From JBBTCJ01 sp038043285 (lineage in GTDB: Bacteria; Planctomycetota; Phycisphaerae; UBA1845), in assembly GCA_038043285.1 (NCBI GenBank), contig JBBTCJ010000013.1:23076-87075 (forward strand): a stretch of DNA of 64,000 nucleotides, written 5' to 3'. The position numbers and the translations under genes are program-made. Positions within the stretch are counted from its first letter, which is position 1; every line of letters begins with the position of its first letter. The notes beneath the pieces are model-generated. The model made no database searches. It had not been told where the DNA came from and saw only the letters and a program-made list of their open reading frames with translations. This document shows, one piece after another, positions 1 to 7,676 of the stretch.

Positions 1-41
1 ACGATCAGGCCTTCCTCGAAACGATTCTCGATCCAACTCAT
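1..41 (-). CDS. nuoB: NADH-quinone oxidoreductase subunit B, N-terminal fragment
   Basis: Only the first 13 codons are in the window; the gene runs off the left edge. They read MSWIENRFEEGLI, which resembles the usual NuoB start just before the conserved core. A good ribosome binding site (GAGGAGG) precedes the ATG by about 5 nt. The gene lies downstream of nuoA on the same strand, the normal nuoA-nuoB order. NuoB holds the N2 iron-sulfur cluster of complex I; its cysteine ligands are outside the window, so the call rests on the N-terminus and on context. Confidence 0.7.
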   Translation of the reverse strand, partial: MSWIENRFEEGLI

Positions 42-97
42 GCCGAACCTCCTCAGCGCCGCGTATCCGAACCCGCAGCACAAGCCGGTTCATCCGG

Positions 98-121
98 AAA
101 AAAAATGCGCGACACTCGCAC
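98..121 (-). terminator. Hairpin plus T8 tract between nuoA and nuoB
   Basis: On the minus strand a 6-bp stem (GTGCGA / TCGCGC, one G-U pair) with a 3-nt loop is followed after one base by eight T residues. This has the form of a weak intrinsic terminator. It sits between the nuoA stop and the nuoB start, so it would attenuate nuoB transcription rather than end the operon. The stem is short, so read-through is likely. Confidence 0.45.
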
Positions 122-146
122 CGTGCCGACCAACCCGCGGGGAAGA

Positions 147-183
147 CACCACTCCTTCACTGTCGCGGTTCGGATCGAAACAG
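147..183 (+). repeat. Dispersed intergenic repeat, copy 1 (degenerate)
   Basis: The core reads CCACTCCTTCACTGTCGCGG and is followed by TTCGGATCGAAACAG. It matches five other copies in this window (near 1691, 53969, 54019, 54060 and 54610). All copies lie between genes. This one is in the nuoA-nuoB gap. Confidence 0.6.
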
Positions 184-208
184 CGACCGGCTTCTCATCG
201 TCGCGGTA

Positions 209-685
209 TTACCGCTCTTCGCCCTGCAAACCGTGTTTCTGCGCTCCGCAGGCCCGCACCCAATTCAAGTATCCCGACTTCCATTCGTACAAGAAGGGAA
301 TCGCGATCAACGCAAAGAACACCAAAAACGCCCAGAAGGCCGGGGCGCCCATTTTCTTCAACACCACCGCCCAAGGCCATAGCAGCGCAACCTCCACGTC
401 GAAGACAATGAACACCAGCGCAACGGTGTAGAAACGCAGGTCAAACTGGACCCAGCTTCCGCCAATGGCCGGCTCGCCGCATTCGTACGCCGTGCTCTTC
501 TCCGGGTGCGGCAGGTCCGGCCGGGCCACCTTGCCAACTAACAGACCCCCCAAGACGATCCCAAACCCCGCAGCCACGAACAGCAACATTCCAAGCACCA
601 GCTCGATGTTCGTGTTGCCGTGCGCCCCAGTAGCGCCGATTACGGCAGCCGCACACGTCGTCGTCCCTACCCAAATAACTTGCAC
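209..685 (-). CDS. nuoA: NADH-quinone oxidoreductase subunit A
   Basis: This is a small membrane subunit of the proton-pumping arm of complex I. The 158-residue product has three membrane segments, at roughly residues 27-48, 85-107 and 115-134. Between the first two it carries the family signature YECGEPAIGGSWVQFDLRFY, followed by FIVFDVE and PWA. The start codon is GTG. It precedes nuoB (start at 41) with a 167-nt gap that holds a repeat and a possible terminator. nuoI lies upstream, which is not the classical order (nuoA to nuoN). The length is slightly above the usual 120-147 residues because of the N-terminus. Confidence 0.95.
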   Translation of the reverse strand: MQVIWVGTTTCAAAVIGATGAHGNTNIELVLGMLLFVAAGFGIVLGGLLVGKVARPDLPHPEKSTAYECGEPAIGGSWVQFDLRFYTVALVFIVFDVEVALLWPWAVVLKKMGAPAFWAFLVFFALIAIPFLYEWKSGYLNWVRACGAQKHGLQGEER

Positions 686-936
686 AGCGCTCGCTCCGTC
701 CGTCGCGTCCAGCGATCACCCTCGCTGGGACGCCCCGCGGCGGGTATTGATCACCGCGCGGGCGTCAATTCCGTCGCCTACCCCCCTCGCACTACCCTCT
801 TCCCCAACGCAGGTGAGAGGGGTCCAGCACACAGTCCTGGCGAGGTCGCCGAAGGCGCCGCGTGGTTAAAGACCCGCGTCCGCCCGCAAATGCCAAAGCG
901 CGAAACCCAGCAGAAGGGTCGAAGGCGACGTGCCGC

Positions 937-1554
937 CTACGCCTCCGGGGCGACAGCCTTGACCATTTCGTCGCGGCGGCGCGTCTTGTCGCCGGCCAAC
1001 CCATCTTTGGAGTGGAGGTACTCGACCCACTCCTGCTTGCGCTTCTTCGCCCAGTCGGGGAGTTCGTCCTTTTGCATCCACAACGGCTGGGGCGTTTGAA
1101 GCCCCCGCTTGGCCAAGTCCGTAAACTCGACCGTCATCTCCTGTCGCGTAAAGCCGGACATGTCGTGCAGGTTGCCCATGTGGATGCAGTCGGTCGGGCA
1201 GGGATCGACGCACAGGGCGCAGAACATGCATTTGGCGTAGTCAATGGCGTACCGGGTCATCAGGCCGCCCGCGGCGAGGCCGGTTTTCTTGTCGATCTTT
1301 CGCGGTCCGGTTTTTTCAATGTAGATGCAATCGACCGGGCAGGCCTTGGCGCACTGGTCACAGGCGATGCACTTCTCGATTTCGAAAAAGTGGAACCCTC
1401 GGAACCGCGGCTGCAGGGCCGGCGCGACGTCGGGGTATTGGAGCGTGATGGTCTTGGCGAAACAGTATTTCAGCGAGATCCTCATGCCCACGAGGATCGT
1501 GTAGACCGTGCGCCAGATGTTGTGGAAGTACTCGCCGACGGGACTTCTTCGCAT
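937..1554 (-). CDS. nuoI: NADH-quinone oxidoreductase subunit I (2x 4Fe-4S)
   Basis: NuoI carries clusters N6a and N6b, which pass electrons along the peripheral arm of complex I. The 205-residue protein has two ferredoxin-type motifs. The first is C62-x2-C65-x2-C68-x3-C72-P and the second C109-x2-C112-x2-C115-x3-C119-P. The N-terminal helix (residues 10-30) would lie along the membrane, as in homologues. The gene is transcribed towards nuoA, 251 nt away, an arrangement unlike the standard nuoA-N operon. No other nuo gene lies upstream; the next upstream gene is cinA. Confidence 0.96.
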   Translation of the reverse strand: MRRSPVGEYFHNIWRTVYTILVGMRISLKYCFAKTITLQYPDVAPALQPRFRGFHFFEIEKCIACDQCAKACPVDCIYIEKTGPRKIDKKTGLAAGGLMTRYAIDYAKCMFCALCVDPCPTDCIHMGNLHDMSGFTRQEMTVEFTDLAKRGLQTPQPLWMQKDELPDWAKKRKQEWVEYLHSKDGLAGDKTRRRDEMVKAVAPEA

Positions 1555-1690
1555 CGTTGCATCGGCCCTTCATGCCGGTACCGCGCGGCGCTCCGCGCCA
1601 GCCGCCTTGACGAGTCGGATTCTAAAGCCCGCGTTGGGACGTTGCAAGCGGGCGGCCGCAACGCAGGCGGCGCAGAACTATACGGAAAAG

Positions 1691-1728
1691 GTGCCCGCTC
1701 CCTTACGGTCGCGGCTCTGATCAAACAA
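1691..1728 (+). repeat. Dispersed intergenic repeat, copy 2
   Basis: The core CCGCTCCCTTACGGTCGCGG is followed by CTCTGATCAAACAA. This is one of the best-preserved copies of the family in the window. It lies in the 275-nt gap between the nuoI start and the cinA stop; no gene was found in that gap. Confidence 0.7.
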
Positions 1729-1829
1729 CGTCGGGTCGCGGCACGGATTGGACGGCATCGGGTCGGTTCCGCTCGCCGCCGGAACGCAGCACTCCGCTGC
1801 CCAAGGTGCTCAACAGGTTTGTGGATTTT

Positions 1830-3098
1830 TCACGTGCGATGTTCGTCAGAGACATGGTCGAGCAGGCGCAGCCGGAGCATGTTCAGCGCCCACTTGGCGG
1901 CGCGATCGCGGATTTCGACGCGGGAGAGGTGTTCGCCCATCAGGAACCGTCGAACTTGGACACCCGCGGCGCCAGCCAGGGCGACGTACACCAAGCCGAC
2001 CGGTCTTTCCGGGGGAGTGCCACCGGTCGGCCCGGCAATGCCGGTAATGGCGAGCGCAAAATCGACGCCACCCGCAGACCGGCAACCCACCGCCATCGCG
2101 CGGGCGACCTCCTCGCTGACGGCCCCATGCCGGACAATCAGATCCGGATCAACGCCCAGGAGTTCGACCTTGGCCTGGTTGCTGTAGGCAACGTAGCCGC
2201 GAAGGAAATAGGCGCTGCTGCCGGGAATGTCGGTCAGCCTCCGAGCCAGCAACCCACCGGTGCAGGATTCCGCGGCGGCGACGGTCTTCCCCTGTTCGAT
2301 CAGCAACGCGGCCACTGTCGATTCGAGCGATTCGTCGCCGGCGCCGAAGACCAAGTGCCCGAGCCGGCGACGAATCTCGGCGGCATCCTGGTTCAGCAAC
2401 GCGTCGGCAGACAGAGCGTCCGCGCCACGAGCGACAATGCGAACGCCGAGCAAGGCATTCGAGGCCGTCGTTCCGACAGATGGGTTTCGCCCGCGGGCCA
2501 TGAGGTCGGCCAGGATTTCGCCGAGCTTGGCCTCGCTGATCCCGAAACAGGAAAGTCGAGCGAAGCGAATGCAGGCGGACTGACCGGCCGCCGCAAGCTG
2601 CGGGGCAACGTGGCTCTCGAACATCGCCCGCATCTCCGAGGGCACGCCGGGGAGAGCGTACAGTCGGGCCTGTCCAACGCGACAACGGAACCCCGGAGCT
2701 GTTCCGCACGAGTTGGGAAGCAGGTCGGCCCCGGTGGGGAGTAAGGCCTGGCGACGATTGGACTCGGACATCTGCCGCTGCCAACGGTCGAAGAAGCCCT
2801 GGATTTGTCGCAGAGCTTCCGAGCTTTCGTGCAGGCCCAGGCCCAGCGCCTCGGCGACGCCTTCACGCGTGAGATCATCGGCGGTCGGTCCGAGTCCGCC
2901 GGTTAGGATGATGAGTTCGCCATCGGAGAATGCTCCGCGAACGACTGCGGCGACGGCGGGTCGGTCGTCGCCGACGGTGTGGTGGGCGCGAGTTGCGATG
3001 CCGACGGCAGCCAACTGCCGCGAAAGCCAGGCGGAGTTGGAATCCACCTGTTGGCCGGTGACGAGTTCGTCGCCGATGCTGATGATGACCGCGTTCAC
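1830..3098 (-). CDS. cinA: CinA-family nicotinamide mononucleotide deamidase / molybdopterin-binding-like protein
   Basis: The 422-residue product is a full two-domain CinA. The N-terminal MoCF-like domain (about 1-170) shows ISIGDELVTGQ near the start and TGGLGPTADD at 66-75. The C-terminal amidohydrolase domain carries ESCTGG at 277-282 and, further on, GYVAYSN and AITGIAGP. Such proteins deamidate nicotinamide mononucleotide and may clean ADP-ribose-type products in pyridine nucleotide salvage. I chose the GTG at 3098 because homology begins at VNAVIISIGDEL. The open frame extends 34 codons further upstream, but that segment has no family similarity. No clear Shine-Dalgarno sequence precedes the GTG. 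Confidence 0.93.
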   Translation of the reverse strand: MNAVIISIGDELVTGQQVDSNSAWLSRQLAAVGIATRAHHTVGDDRPAVAAVVRGAFSDGELIILTGGLGPTADDLTREGVAEALGLGLHESSEALRQIQGFFDRWQRQMSESNRRQALLPTGADLLPNSCGTAPGFRCRVGQARLYALPGVPSEMRAMFESHVAPQLAAAGQSACIRFARLSCFGISEAKLGEILADLMARGRNPSVGTTASNALLGVRIVARGADALSADALLNQDAAEIRRRLGHLVFGAGDESLESTVAALLIEQGKTVAAAESCTGGLLARRLTDIPGSSAYFLRGYVAYSNQAKVELLGVDPDLIVRHGAVSEEVARAMAVGCRSAGGVDFALAITGIAGPTGGTPPERPVGLVYVALAGAAGVQVRRFLMGEHLSRVEIRDRAAKWALNMLRLRLLDHVSDEHRT

Positions 3099-3257
3099 GA
3101 AGGGAGAACGTATCGCGGAACGGCGGGAGTGCAAATGAACCGCGCGACAGCCGCCCGAGACTCGTGCGAGGCTGCGGTCTAGCCGCCCCAAGCCGGGCAT
3201 GACGGTTCCACGTCCGTAGCGCGAGCAGACGCGGACAGGCCTGGGAGGATCAGGAGA

Positions 3258-3605
3258 TCAGTTGGGGCGGCAACCGTGTTCGACGGTGACGACCGTGTGA
3301 ATCCCACCGCGAGTGCTCCATCGCGACTCGATCTGCATCCACTTCGGGTCGCAGGCGGACGCCAGGTCATTCAGGATCACATTGGTCAGGTCTTCATAGA
3401 AGATGCCGCGATCGCGGAACGCCTGCAGATACAGCTTGAGACTCTTAAGCTCAACGCAGGACTTTCCGGCCACGTATCGAATGGTCATCGCAGCAAAGTC
3501 CGGCTGGCCGGTCTTGGGACAGAGGCTGGTGAACTCCTGTACGACGTGCTCGATCAGGTAGTCGCGGTGCGGATGAGGGTTGGGGAAGGTTTCCAATATT
3601 GACAA
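3258..3605 (-). CDS. queF: NADPH-dependent 7-cyano-7-deazaguanine reductase
   Basis: QueF reduces preQ0 to preQ1 in queuosine biosynthesis. The short form (about 115 residues) is the single-domain YkvM type. The motif CPKTGQPDFA contains the nucleophilic Cys and the catalytic Asp, and the NADPH-binding signature ELKSLKLY follows. I favour the TTG at 3605, because AGGAG lies 8 nt upstream. An in-frame GTG at 3614 overlaps that ribosome binding site. No other queuosine gene is nearby. The gene lies between cinA and an HExxH protein on the same strand. Confidence 0.95.
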   Translation of the reverse strand: MSILETFPNPHPHRDYLIEHVVQEFTSLCPKTGQPDFAAMTIRYVAGKSCVELKSLKLYLQAFRDRGIFYEDLTNVILNDLASACDPKWMQIESRWSTRGGIHTVVTVEHGCRPN

Positions 3606-3675
3606 CGGCAGCACTCCTGACTCGCTGGCCGCGACGTGGCGGCGTGAACGTGCGAATCATGGCTGGTGGGCGACC

Positions 3676-4230
3676 TCAACGCAACCGGCTCGAGCGTCGC
3701 GGTCGTCGGGCAGCCTTGCCTGGCGCGGGTTCGCGGGCTGCGGCGACGAATCCGTCAAGATCCTGAAACTCCCACAGCTCCCGCGGCACATCCGCCCCGC
3801 CGTCGTCGATGACCCGGGCGCCGAACCGGTCAACGACGAATCGGGCAGCAAACCGATCGCACATCGACTCCTTCTGTCGGGTGTTCCGCCGCGAAAGCTT
3901 CACAAGCAGATGATACAGTTCGTGCATGAAAATAAAGACCACCAACTCGTAGGGATTGTGGAGTCGAAGCAAATACGTAGGGCGGAACCAGCGTCGCCCG
4001 ACGGCCTGCACTTTGCCGAGGTTGCTGGCCATATCATAGGGATACCTCAGGTGGCTTCCCAGGTTGATGAAGATGCGGCGATCGGCGTAGAAGCACGTTC
4101 CGGAGAAATCCGCCCCGCGGCTGTAGCGGACGCGTACGGTGACGGCACCGACCGGCCAACCCTGCATCCCGTCGCGGAGGAGGCGCGCGAGGCGTTCACC
4201 GTCAAGGTGCGTCGAGTTGGCGAAGTCCAT
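3676..4230 (-). CDS. HExxH-motif putative zinc metalloprotein, unassigned
   Basis: I do not recognise a named family. The 184-residue product has a hydrophobic helix with HELYH (H103, E104, H107), the zinc-binding signature of gluzincin-type peptidases. CDRFAARFVVD follows about 20 residues later; an acidic residue here could be the third metal ligand. The C-terminus is Arg/Lys-rich. There is no signal peptide, so a cytoplasmic role is likely. The ATG at 4230 begins the compact part, with GGAGAG about 14 nt upstream; an ATG at 4284 is also possible. It follows xerD closely and may be cotranscribed with it. Confidence 0.7.
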   Translation of the reverse strand: MDFANSTHLDGERLARLLRDGMQGWPVGAVTVRVRYSRGADFSGTCFYADRRIFINLGSHLRYPYDMASNLGKVQAVGRRWFRPTYLLRLHNPYELVVFIFMHELYHLLVKLSRRNTRQKESMCDRFAARFVVDRFGARVIDDGGADVPRELWEFQDLDGFVAAAREPAPGKAARRPRRSSRLR

Positions 4231-4357
4231 GGAGTTCAACGTCGCTCTCCATACCACGGCGGGGACGACGGAATCTGAGCGCATGGGTTCGTTCCGCCTA
4301 GGCGTCCCCAACGTCCCTGTCGAGGCATTTTGTGTGCTCAGCTTATTCTAGGCAGAC

Positions 4358-5281
4358 CTATGGTCTGGGGTGGAATCGCCGGTGGACCTGTTTCAGCTGG
4401 GCTTCATCGACGTGCGTATACACTTGAGTTGTGGTGACGCTGGCGTGGCCCAAAAGCTCCTGGACGATACGGAGATCGGCCCCGCCGCCCAGCAGATGGG
4501 TCGCAAAACAGTGTCGCAGCGTGTGCGGGGAGAGGGGACTTTCGATTTCGGCCAGAATCGCGTACTTGCGGACCAGGCGCCAGATGTTGGTTCGGTCGAG
4601 CGGTCGGCCGGTGCGTGAAAGGAACAATGCGGAAGATTCACGCTCGCCGAGCAGGCGCGGTCGGAGGATTTCGAGGTAGTGTTCAACGGCCTCGATCGCG
4701 GTTCGGCCCACGGGGATGATCCGCTCCTTGCGTCCTTTTCCGATGCAACGGACGTAGCCGAGCCGAAGGTTGATTTGATCGAGCGTCAGATCCACGACCT
4801 CACTGACGCGCATGCCGGTGGCGTAGAGCAGTTCGAGCACGGCCTTGTCGCGAAGGTGGAACTCGTCACGCGGATCGGGAGCGGAAAGCAGGGCCTCTAC
4901 CTGGGCGTAGCGGACGGTCTTGGGGATGGTCCGCCAGCGGCGGGTGGATTCGATGAGGGAGGCGACGTCGCGGCAAAGGACACGCTCGGCGAACAGGTGC
5001 CGCAGGAAGACTTTGATCGAGGCGAGGTGCCGGGCGATGGAGGAAAGCGCCAGGCCGCGAGTCTGCAATTCGATGAGATGCCGCTGGACGTCGTCGATGG
5101 CGATCTCCGACGGCGCAACGTCGGCGGCGATGAGGGAATCCCAGAACTCGGTGAGGTCGCGCTGGTAGGCGGTGACCGTGGCGCCGGAAAGCCCGCATTC
5201 AACGAACAGATAATCGAGAAACCGCTTGATGGGCGGCGCAGGCAAGGCGGGTTTCGCGGCGGGCAACGAGGCAACAAGCAT
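4358..5281 (-). CDS. xerD: XerC/XerD-family tyrosine recombinase
   Basis: This is a 307-residue site-specific recombinase of the size used for chromosome dimer resolution. The core-binding SAM-like domain spans about 15-110 and the catalytic domain about 125-300. The catalytic set is complete: R158 (GMRVSE), K182 (GKGRKER), H253-x2-R256 (PHTLRHCF), H279 (LGHAS) and nucleophile Y288 (VYTHV). The start is the ATG at 5281, with GGAG about 9 nt upstream. The frame continues upstream but shows no similarity. A perfect 11-bp inverted repeat lies 40-66 nt upstream. XerC or XerD identity cannot be decided from the sequence alone. Confidence 0.93.
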   Translation of the reverse strand: MLVASLPAAKPALPAPPIKRFLDYLFVECGLSGATVTAYQRDLTEFWDSLIAADVAPSEIAIDDVQRHLIELQTRGLALSSIARHLASIKVFLRHLFAERVLCRDVASLIESTRRWRTIPKTVRYAQVEALLSAPDPRDEFHLRDKAVLELLYATGMRVSEVVDLTLDQINLRLGYVRCIGKGRKERIIPVGRTAIEAVEHYLEILRPRLLGERESSALFLSRTGRPLDRTNIWRLVRKYAILAEIESPLSPHTLRHCFATHLLGGGADLRIVQELLGHASVTTTQVYTHVDEAQLKQVHRRFHPRP

Positions 5282-5320
5282 CGTCGGAGACTCCGGTTTT
5301 GGCCTGCTTCTTCGGGGGAC

Positions 5321-5347
5321 TATAAGTGCCACAACATGGCACTTATA
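5321..5347. promoter_or_regulatory. Perfect 11-bp inverted repeat upstream of xerD
   Basis: The arms are TATAAGTGCCA (5321-5331) and TGGCACTTATA (5337-5347), separated by CAACA. The element lies upstream of the recombinase gene. It could be an operator bound by a dimeric regulator, or a recombinase binding site, since Xer arms are also 11 bp. The outer TATAAG/CTTATA parts resemble -10 boxes. Confidence 0.55.
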
Positions 5348-5599
5348 CCCGCATCGCGTACTCCAGCGGCTCGCGTCGCGGCTGACAAGCCCATTGTATC
5401 CACAACGCGGCGGCGTTGAAAGCACGGCGACGCCCTCCCGGTCGCCGCGCAAGGTCCGAAAACATGTTCAAACTGAGCAACGCAGCAGGGCGCAATATCT
5501 GCGTCTGATAGCCTTGCGCCTTCCCAAGCCCGATGGCACTGCGCGGCGTCCGATTCCCGCGTAGCCCTCGGACCCCGTTCGCCGGCCGAGTGTCCGGCG
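5348..5599. other. Non-coding stretch between xerD region and tRNA promoter
   Basis: I see no convincing gene, RNA or repeat here. Open frames on both strands lack similarity and plausible starts. Confidence 0.5.
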
Positions 5600-5628
5600 T
5601 TGACCGACACCGATTTCTCCATGAGAAT
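5600..5628 (+). promoter_or_regulatory. Sigma-70-type promoter for tRNA-Leu
   Basis: TTGACC (5600-5605) and GAGAAT (5623-5628) are separated by 17 nt, the optimal spacing. Predicted transcription would start near 5635, about 48 nt before the tRNA. Confidence 0.5.
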
Positions 5629-5682
5629 GCCCCGCTCGGCGCTGGTCGCACCGCCAGGGGCAGATCCTCGGCGGCCGCGCAG

Positions 5683-5766
5683 GCCGGAGTGGCGGAACTG
5701 GCAGACGCGCGGGTTTCAAAAACCCGTCCTGGTAACAGGGTGTGGGTTCGAGTCCCTCCTCCGGCA
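5683..5766 (+). tRNA. tRNA-Leu (anticodon CAA)
   Basis: The acceptor stem is GCCGGAG (5683-5689) paired with CTCCGGC (5759-5765), with A as the discriminator base. The anticodon arm is CGGGT-TTCAAAA-ACCCG, giving anticodon CAA, which reads UUG. A long variable arm (TCCTGGTAACAGGG) follows, as expected for class II tRNAs. The T loop is TTCGAGT. The T stem has one T-T mismatch. CCA is not encoded; GTGG follows instead. It is the only tRNA I found, and the only clear plus-strand gene before 46 kb. Confidence 0.95.
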
Positions 5767-5784
5767 GTGGTTCGCGGCGGGCAG

Positions 5785-6690
5785 TTATCGGAAGCGGTCG
5801 ATCGCAAAGGCGCTCAACGACGCAAGCTGAAAGAAGCAAGCCAGCGCCAGTCGTGCGCCTGCGGCGTCGTTGCGATCGCCGAGCAGGGCCCCGATTCCCC
5901 AGACGCCCGCGACAACCGCGAACATCTGCAACAACGCCGCGAACAAACGGAGCAGCGAAAAATCATGCTGGCGCGTCCGCCGCGTCGCGCGATCGAGGTG
6001 CTGGGCGACGTCTCGGAGCGTCTGGGCGATCTCGACATCGCCCAAGCCCGACATCCCGGGCAATGGGCGGGGAACGGGGCGTGATTGCGTCGCTTCATCG
6101 GATGCACCGCTTGGTTCCACGTCCGTCGATGGATTCTCCGACAACAGCAGGTCAGAAGCCTCCGCAAGGGTCGACGCCGTGCGGTTCGGAACCGCGCCGA
6201 GCGTGGTCGTTTTCGCTCGCCCGTTGGCGAGCAGGATCGTTCGACATCCGGCTTGGGTTCCGGCCTCCACGTCGCTGAGGGAGTCCCCGATCATCCACGA
6301 GGCGGAGAGGTCAATGTCATGTTCACGGGACGCCTGCACCAGCATTCCCGGCGCCGGTTTGCGCAGGTCGCTGTCGCGACGATAGGCCTCGACTTTGGCC
6401 TCGGGACCGAACAGAAAAGGGCAGTAGTACGCCGCGTCCAGCCTCGCCCCGTATTGCTCCAGCAGCTCGACGAGTCGATCGTGCACGCTCCACAGTTGTC
6501 TTTCGGTGAGCAACCCGCGGGCGACACCCGATTGGTTGGACACGACGACGACCAGAAAACCGCCGCGGTGGAGCCGTCGAATTGCGTCCGCGGCGCCGGG
6601 CAGCAATCGAACTTCGCTCGGATCGGCCAGGTATCCGGAGTTCTCAATGATCGTTCCATCCCGATCGAGGAAGACAGCCGGCTTCTTCAT
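5785..6690 (-). CDS. gmhB: D-glycero-D-manno-heptose 1,7-bisphosphate 7-phosphatase with C-terminal membrane tail
   Basis: The N-terminal ~180 residues are a HAD-IIIA phosphatase of the GmhB type. DRDGT at 9-13 holds nucleophile D9 and acid/base D11, followed by VVSNQSGVARG, a cysteine-containing loop near YYCPF, RKPAPGM, and GDSLSDVEAG with the metal-binding Asp. GmhB dephosphorylates heptose bisphosphate for LPS inner-core heptose. After a polar linker (about 190-240) the protein adds about 60 residues with two predicted membrane helices, near 245-270 and 277-297. GmhB is normally about 190 residues and soluble. The start overlaps the stop of the upstream gene as ATGA, so the two are probably translationally coupled. 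Confidence 0.88.
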   Translation of the reverse strand: MKKPAVFLDRDGTIIENSGYLADPSEVRLLPGAADAIRRLHRGGFLVVVVSNQSGVARGLLTERQLWSVHDRLVELLEQYGARLDAAYYCPFLFGPEAKVEAYRRDSDLRKPAPGMLVQASREHDIDLSASWMIGDSLSDVEAGTQAGCRTILLANGRAKTTTLGAVPNRTASTLAEASDLLLSENPSTDVEPSGASDEATQSRPVPRPLPGMSGLGDVEIAQTLRDVAQHLDRATRRTRQHDFSLLRLFAALLQMFAVVAGVWGIGALLGDRNDAAGARLALACFFQLASLSAFAIDRFR

Positions 6691-7670
6691 CGTCGCCGAT
6701 CCGTTTGCGCAAGTTCCTCGACCACCGCTTGCCGAAAGAGGGGCAGCAGGATCTCATGCTGTCCGACAACCTCGTATCCCCTTCCAGGCGTGACCGGCCT
6801 GGTGAGCACGTTCTGACGAGGCCGGTAATGACGGATCATGTCGAAATTGGCCGTGGTCATCGCATCGAGGTTCGCGCCCAGATTCCGCGCCACCGAAACC
6901 GCCTTGAGAAAGACCTCGGGCAAGACGACGGCTGACCCCACGTTGAGCCAAACGCCGCCGACGCCGGATGAGTCGGTCGCGCCGAGGTCCGACACCACGT
7001 CGCAAATCAGCCGGAAATCGTGCAGCGTCGCCGCCCCCAGCGACGCCCCGTCCGCGCGCGACGAAGCGTGGACCGTGTCGGTCCCCACGGCGACGTGCAC
7101 GCACGCGGGAATCTTCGCCTCCCACGCGGCCGCGAATACACTGTGCGCCTTGTGCTGCGAGGTGCGATCAACAATGAGCCTGCCGACCGCGGCTCCCAAC
7201 CCGATCTGGTTTTTTTGCGCAGAATCAACCGCATCGTCGAAGAAGGCCATGGTCTCCGCAACCATGCCGAACGTTCCGTCGCGGATGGTCTGGGCGACCT
7301 CCTCGCTGGTCTGGCCAAGGGTCGCAATCTCCAGGTCGTGGATCGCGCAGGCACCGTTGCAGGCGATGGCCTTTACGATCCCGCGGCGGATCAGGTCGAT
7401 GAGAATCGGTCCGCACCCGACCTTGATGAGGTGTGCGCCGAAGGCGACGACCACCGGCCGCTGATGCTGCGCGGCGGCGGCGACGGCCGAAACGATCTTG
7501 CGGAATGCCGACGCGCCGAGGTGTTGTGGAAAGGAGTTCAACAGTTCCGCCGCCGAAGCGCCAGGCTCTGGAAGCAGGGCAAACTCAGCCAATGACGACT
7601 TGTGATGGCGCTCTCCGACGCCGTAGGTCCGAAGTCCACGAAGATCGATCGGCTTATATTCCCGCGGCAT
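6687..7670 (-). CDS. Conserved protein of unassigned function, deoxyhypusine-synthase-like in appearance
   Basis: I cannot name this 327-residue protein with confidence. It has dense conserved-looking glycine-rich segments such as VVVAFGAHLIKVGCGP, AIACNGACAIHDLEIA and GGVWLNVGSAVVLPEVFLKA. The nucleotide-binding look and overall length recall the deoxyhypusine synthase fold, but I do not see that family's catalytic Lys motif clearly. There is no signal peptide or membrane helix. The gene sits between lpxK and gmhB, with 6 nt and -4 nt spacing, in a lipopolysaccharide-type operon. A role in envelope sugar or lipid metabolism is therefore possible but unproven. Confidence 0.7.
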   Translation of the reverse strand: MPREYKPIDLRGLRTYGVGERHHKSSLAEFALLPEPGASAAELLNSFPQHLGASAFRKIVSAVAAAAQHQRPVVVAFGAHLIKVGCGPILIDLIRRGIVKAIACNGACAIHDLEIATLGQTSEEVAQTIRDGTFGMVAETMAFFDDAVDSAQKNQIGLGAAVGRLIVDRTSQHKAHSVFAAAWEAKIPACVHVAVGTDTVHASSRADGASLGAATLHDFRLICDVVSDLGATDSSGVGGVWLNVGSAVVLPEVFLKAVSVARNLGANLDAMTTANFDMIRHYRPRQNVLTRPVTPGRGYEVVGQHEILLPLFRQAVVEELAQTDRRR

Positions 7671-7676
7671 CGCCGT

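Noticed and set aside
862..2187. A 441-codon plus-strand frame across nuoI and cinA
   Set aside because: It is a shadow of two well-supported minus-strand genes and has no recognisable domain.
5337..5353. TGGCAC in the xerD inverted repeat as a sigma-54 -24 element
   Set aside because: The -12 GC is not at the required 10-nt spacing on either strand; the palindromic structure explains the bases better.
5740..5766. Possible pseudo-tRNA because of the T-T mismatch in the T stem
   Set aside because: All other stems, the anticodon loop and the long variable arm are intact, and a promoter lies upstream. One mismatch is tolerable.
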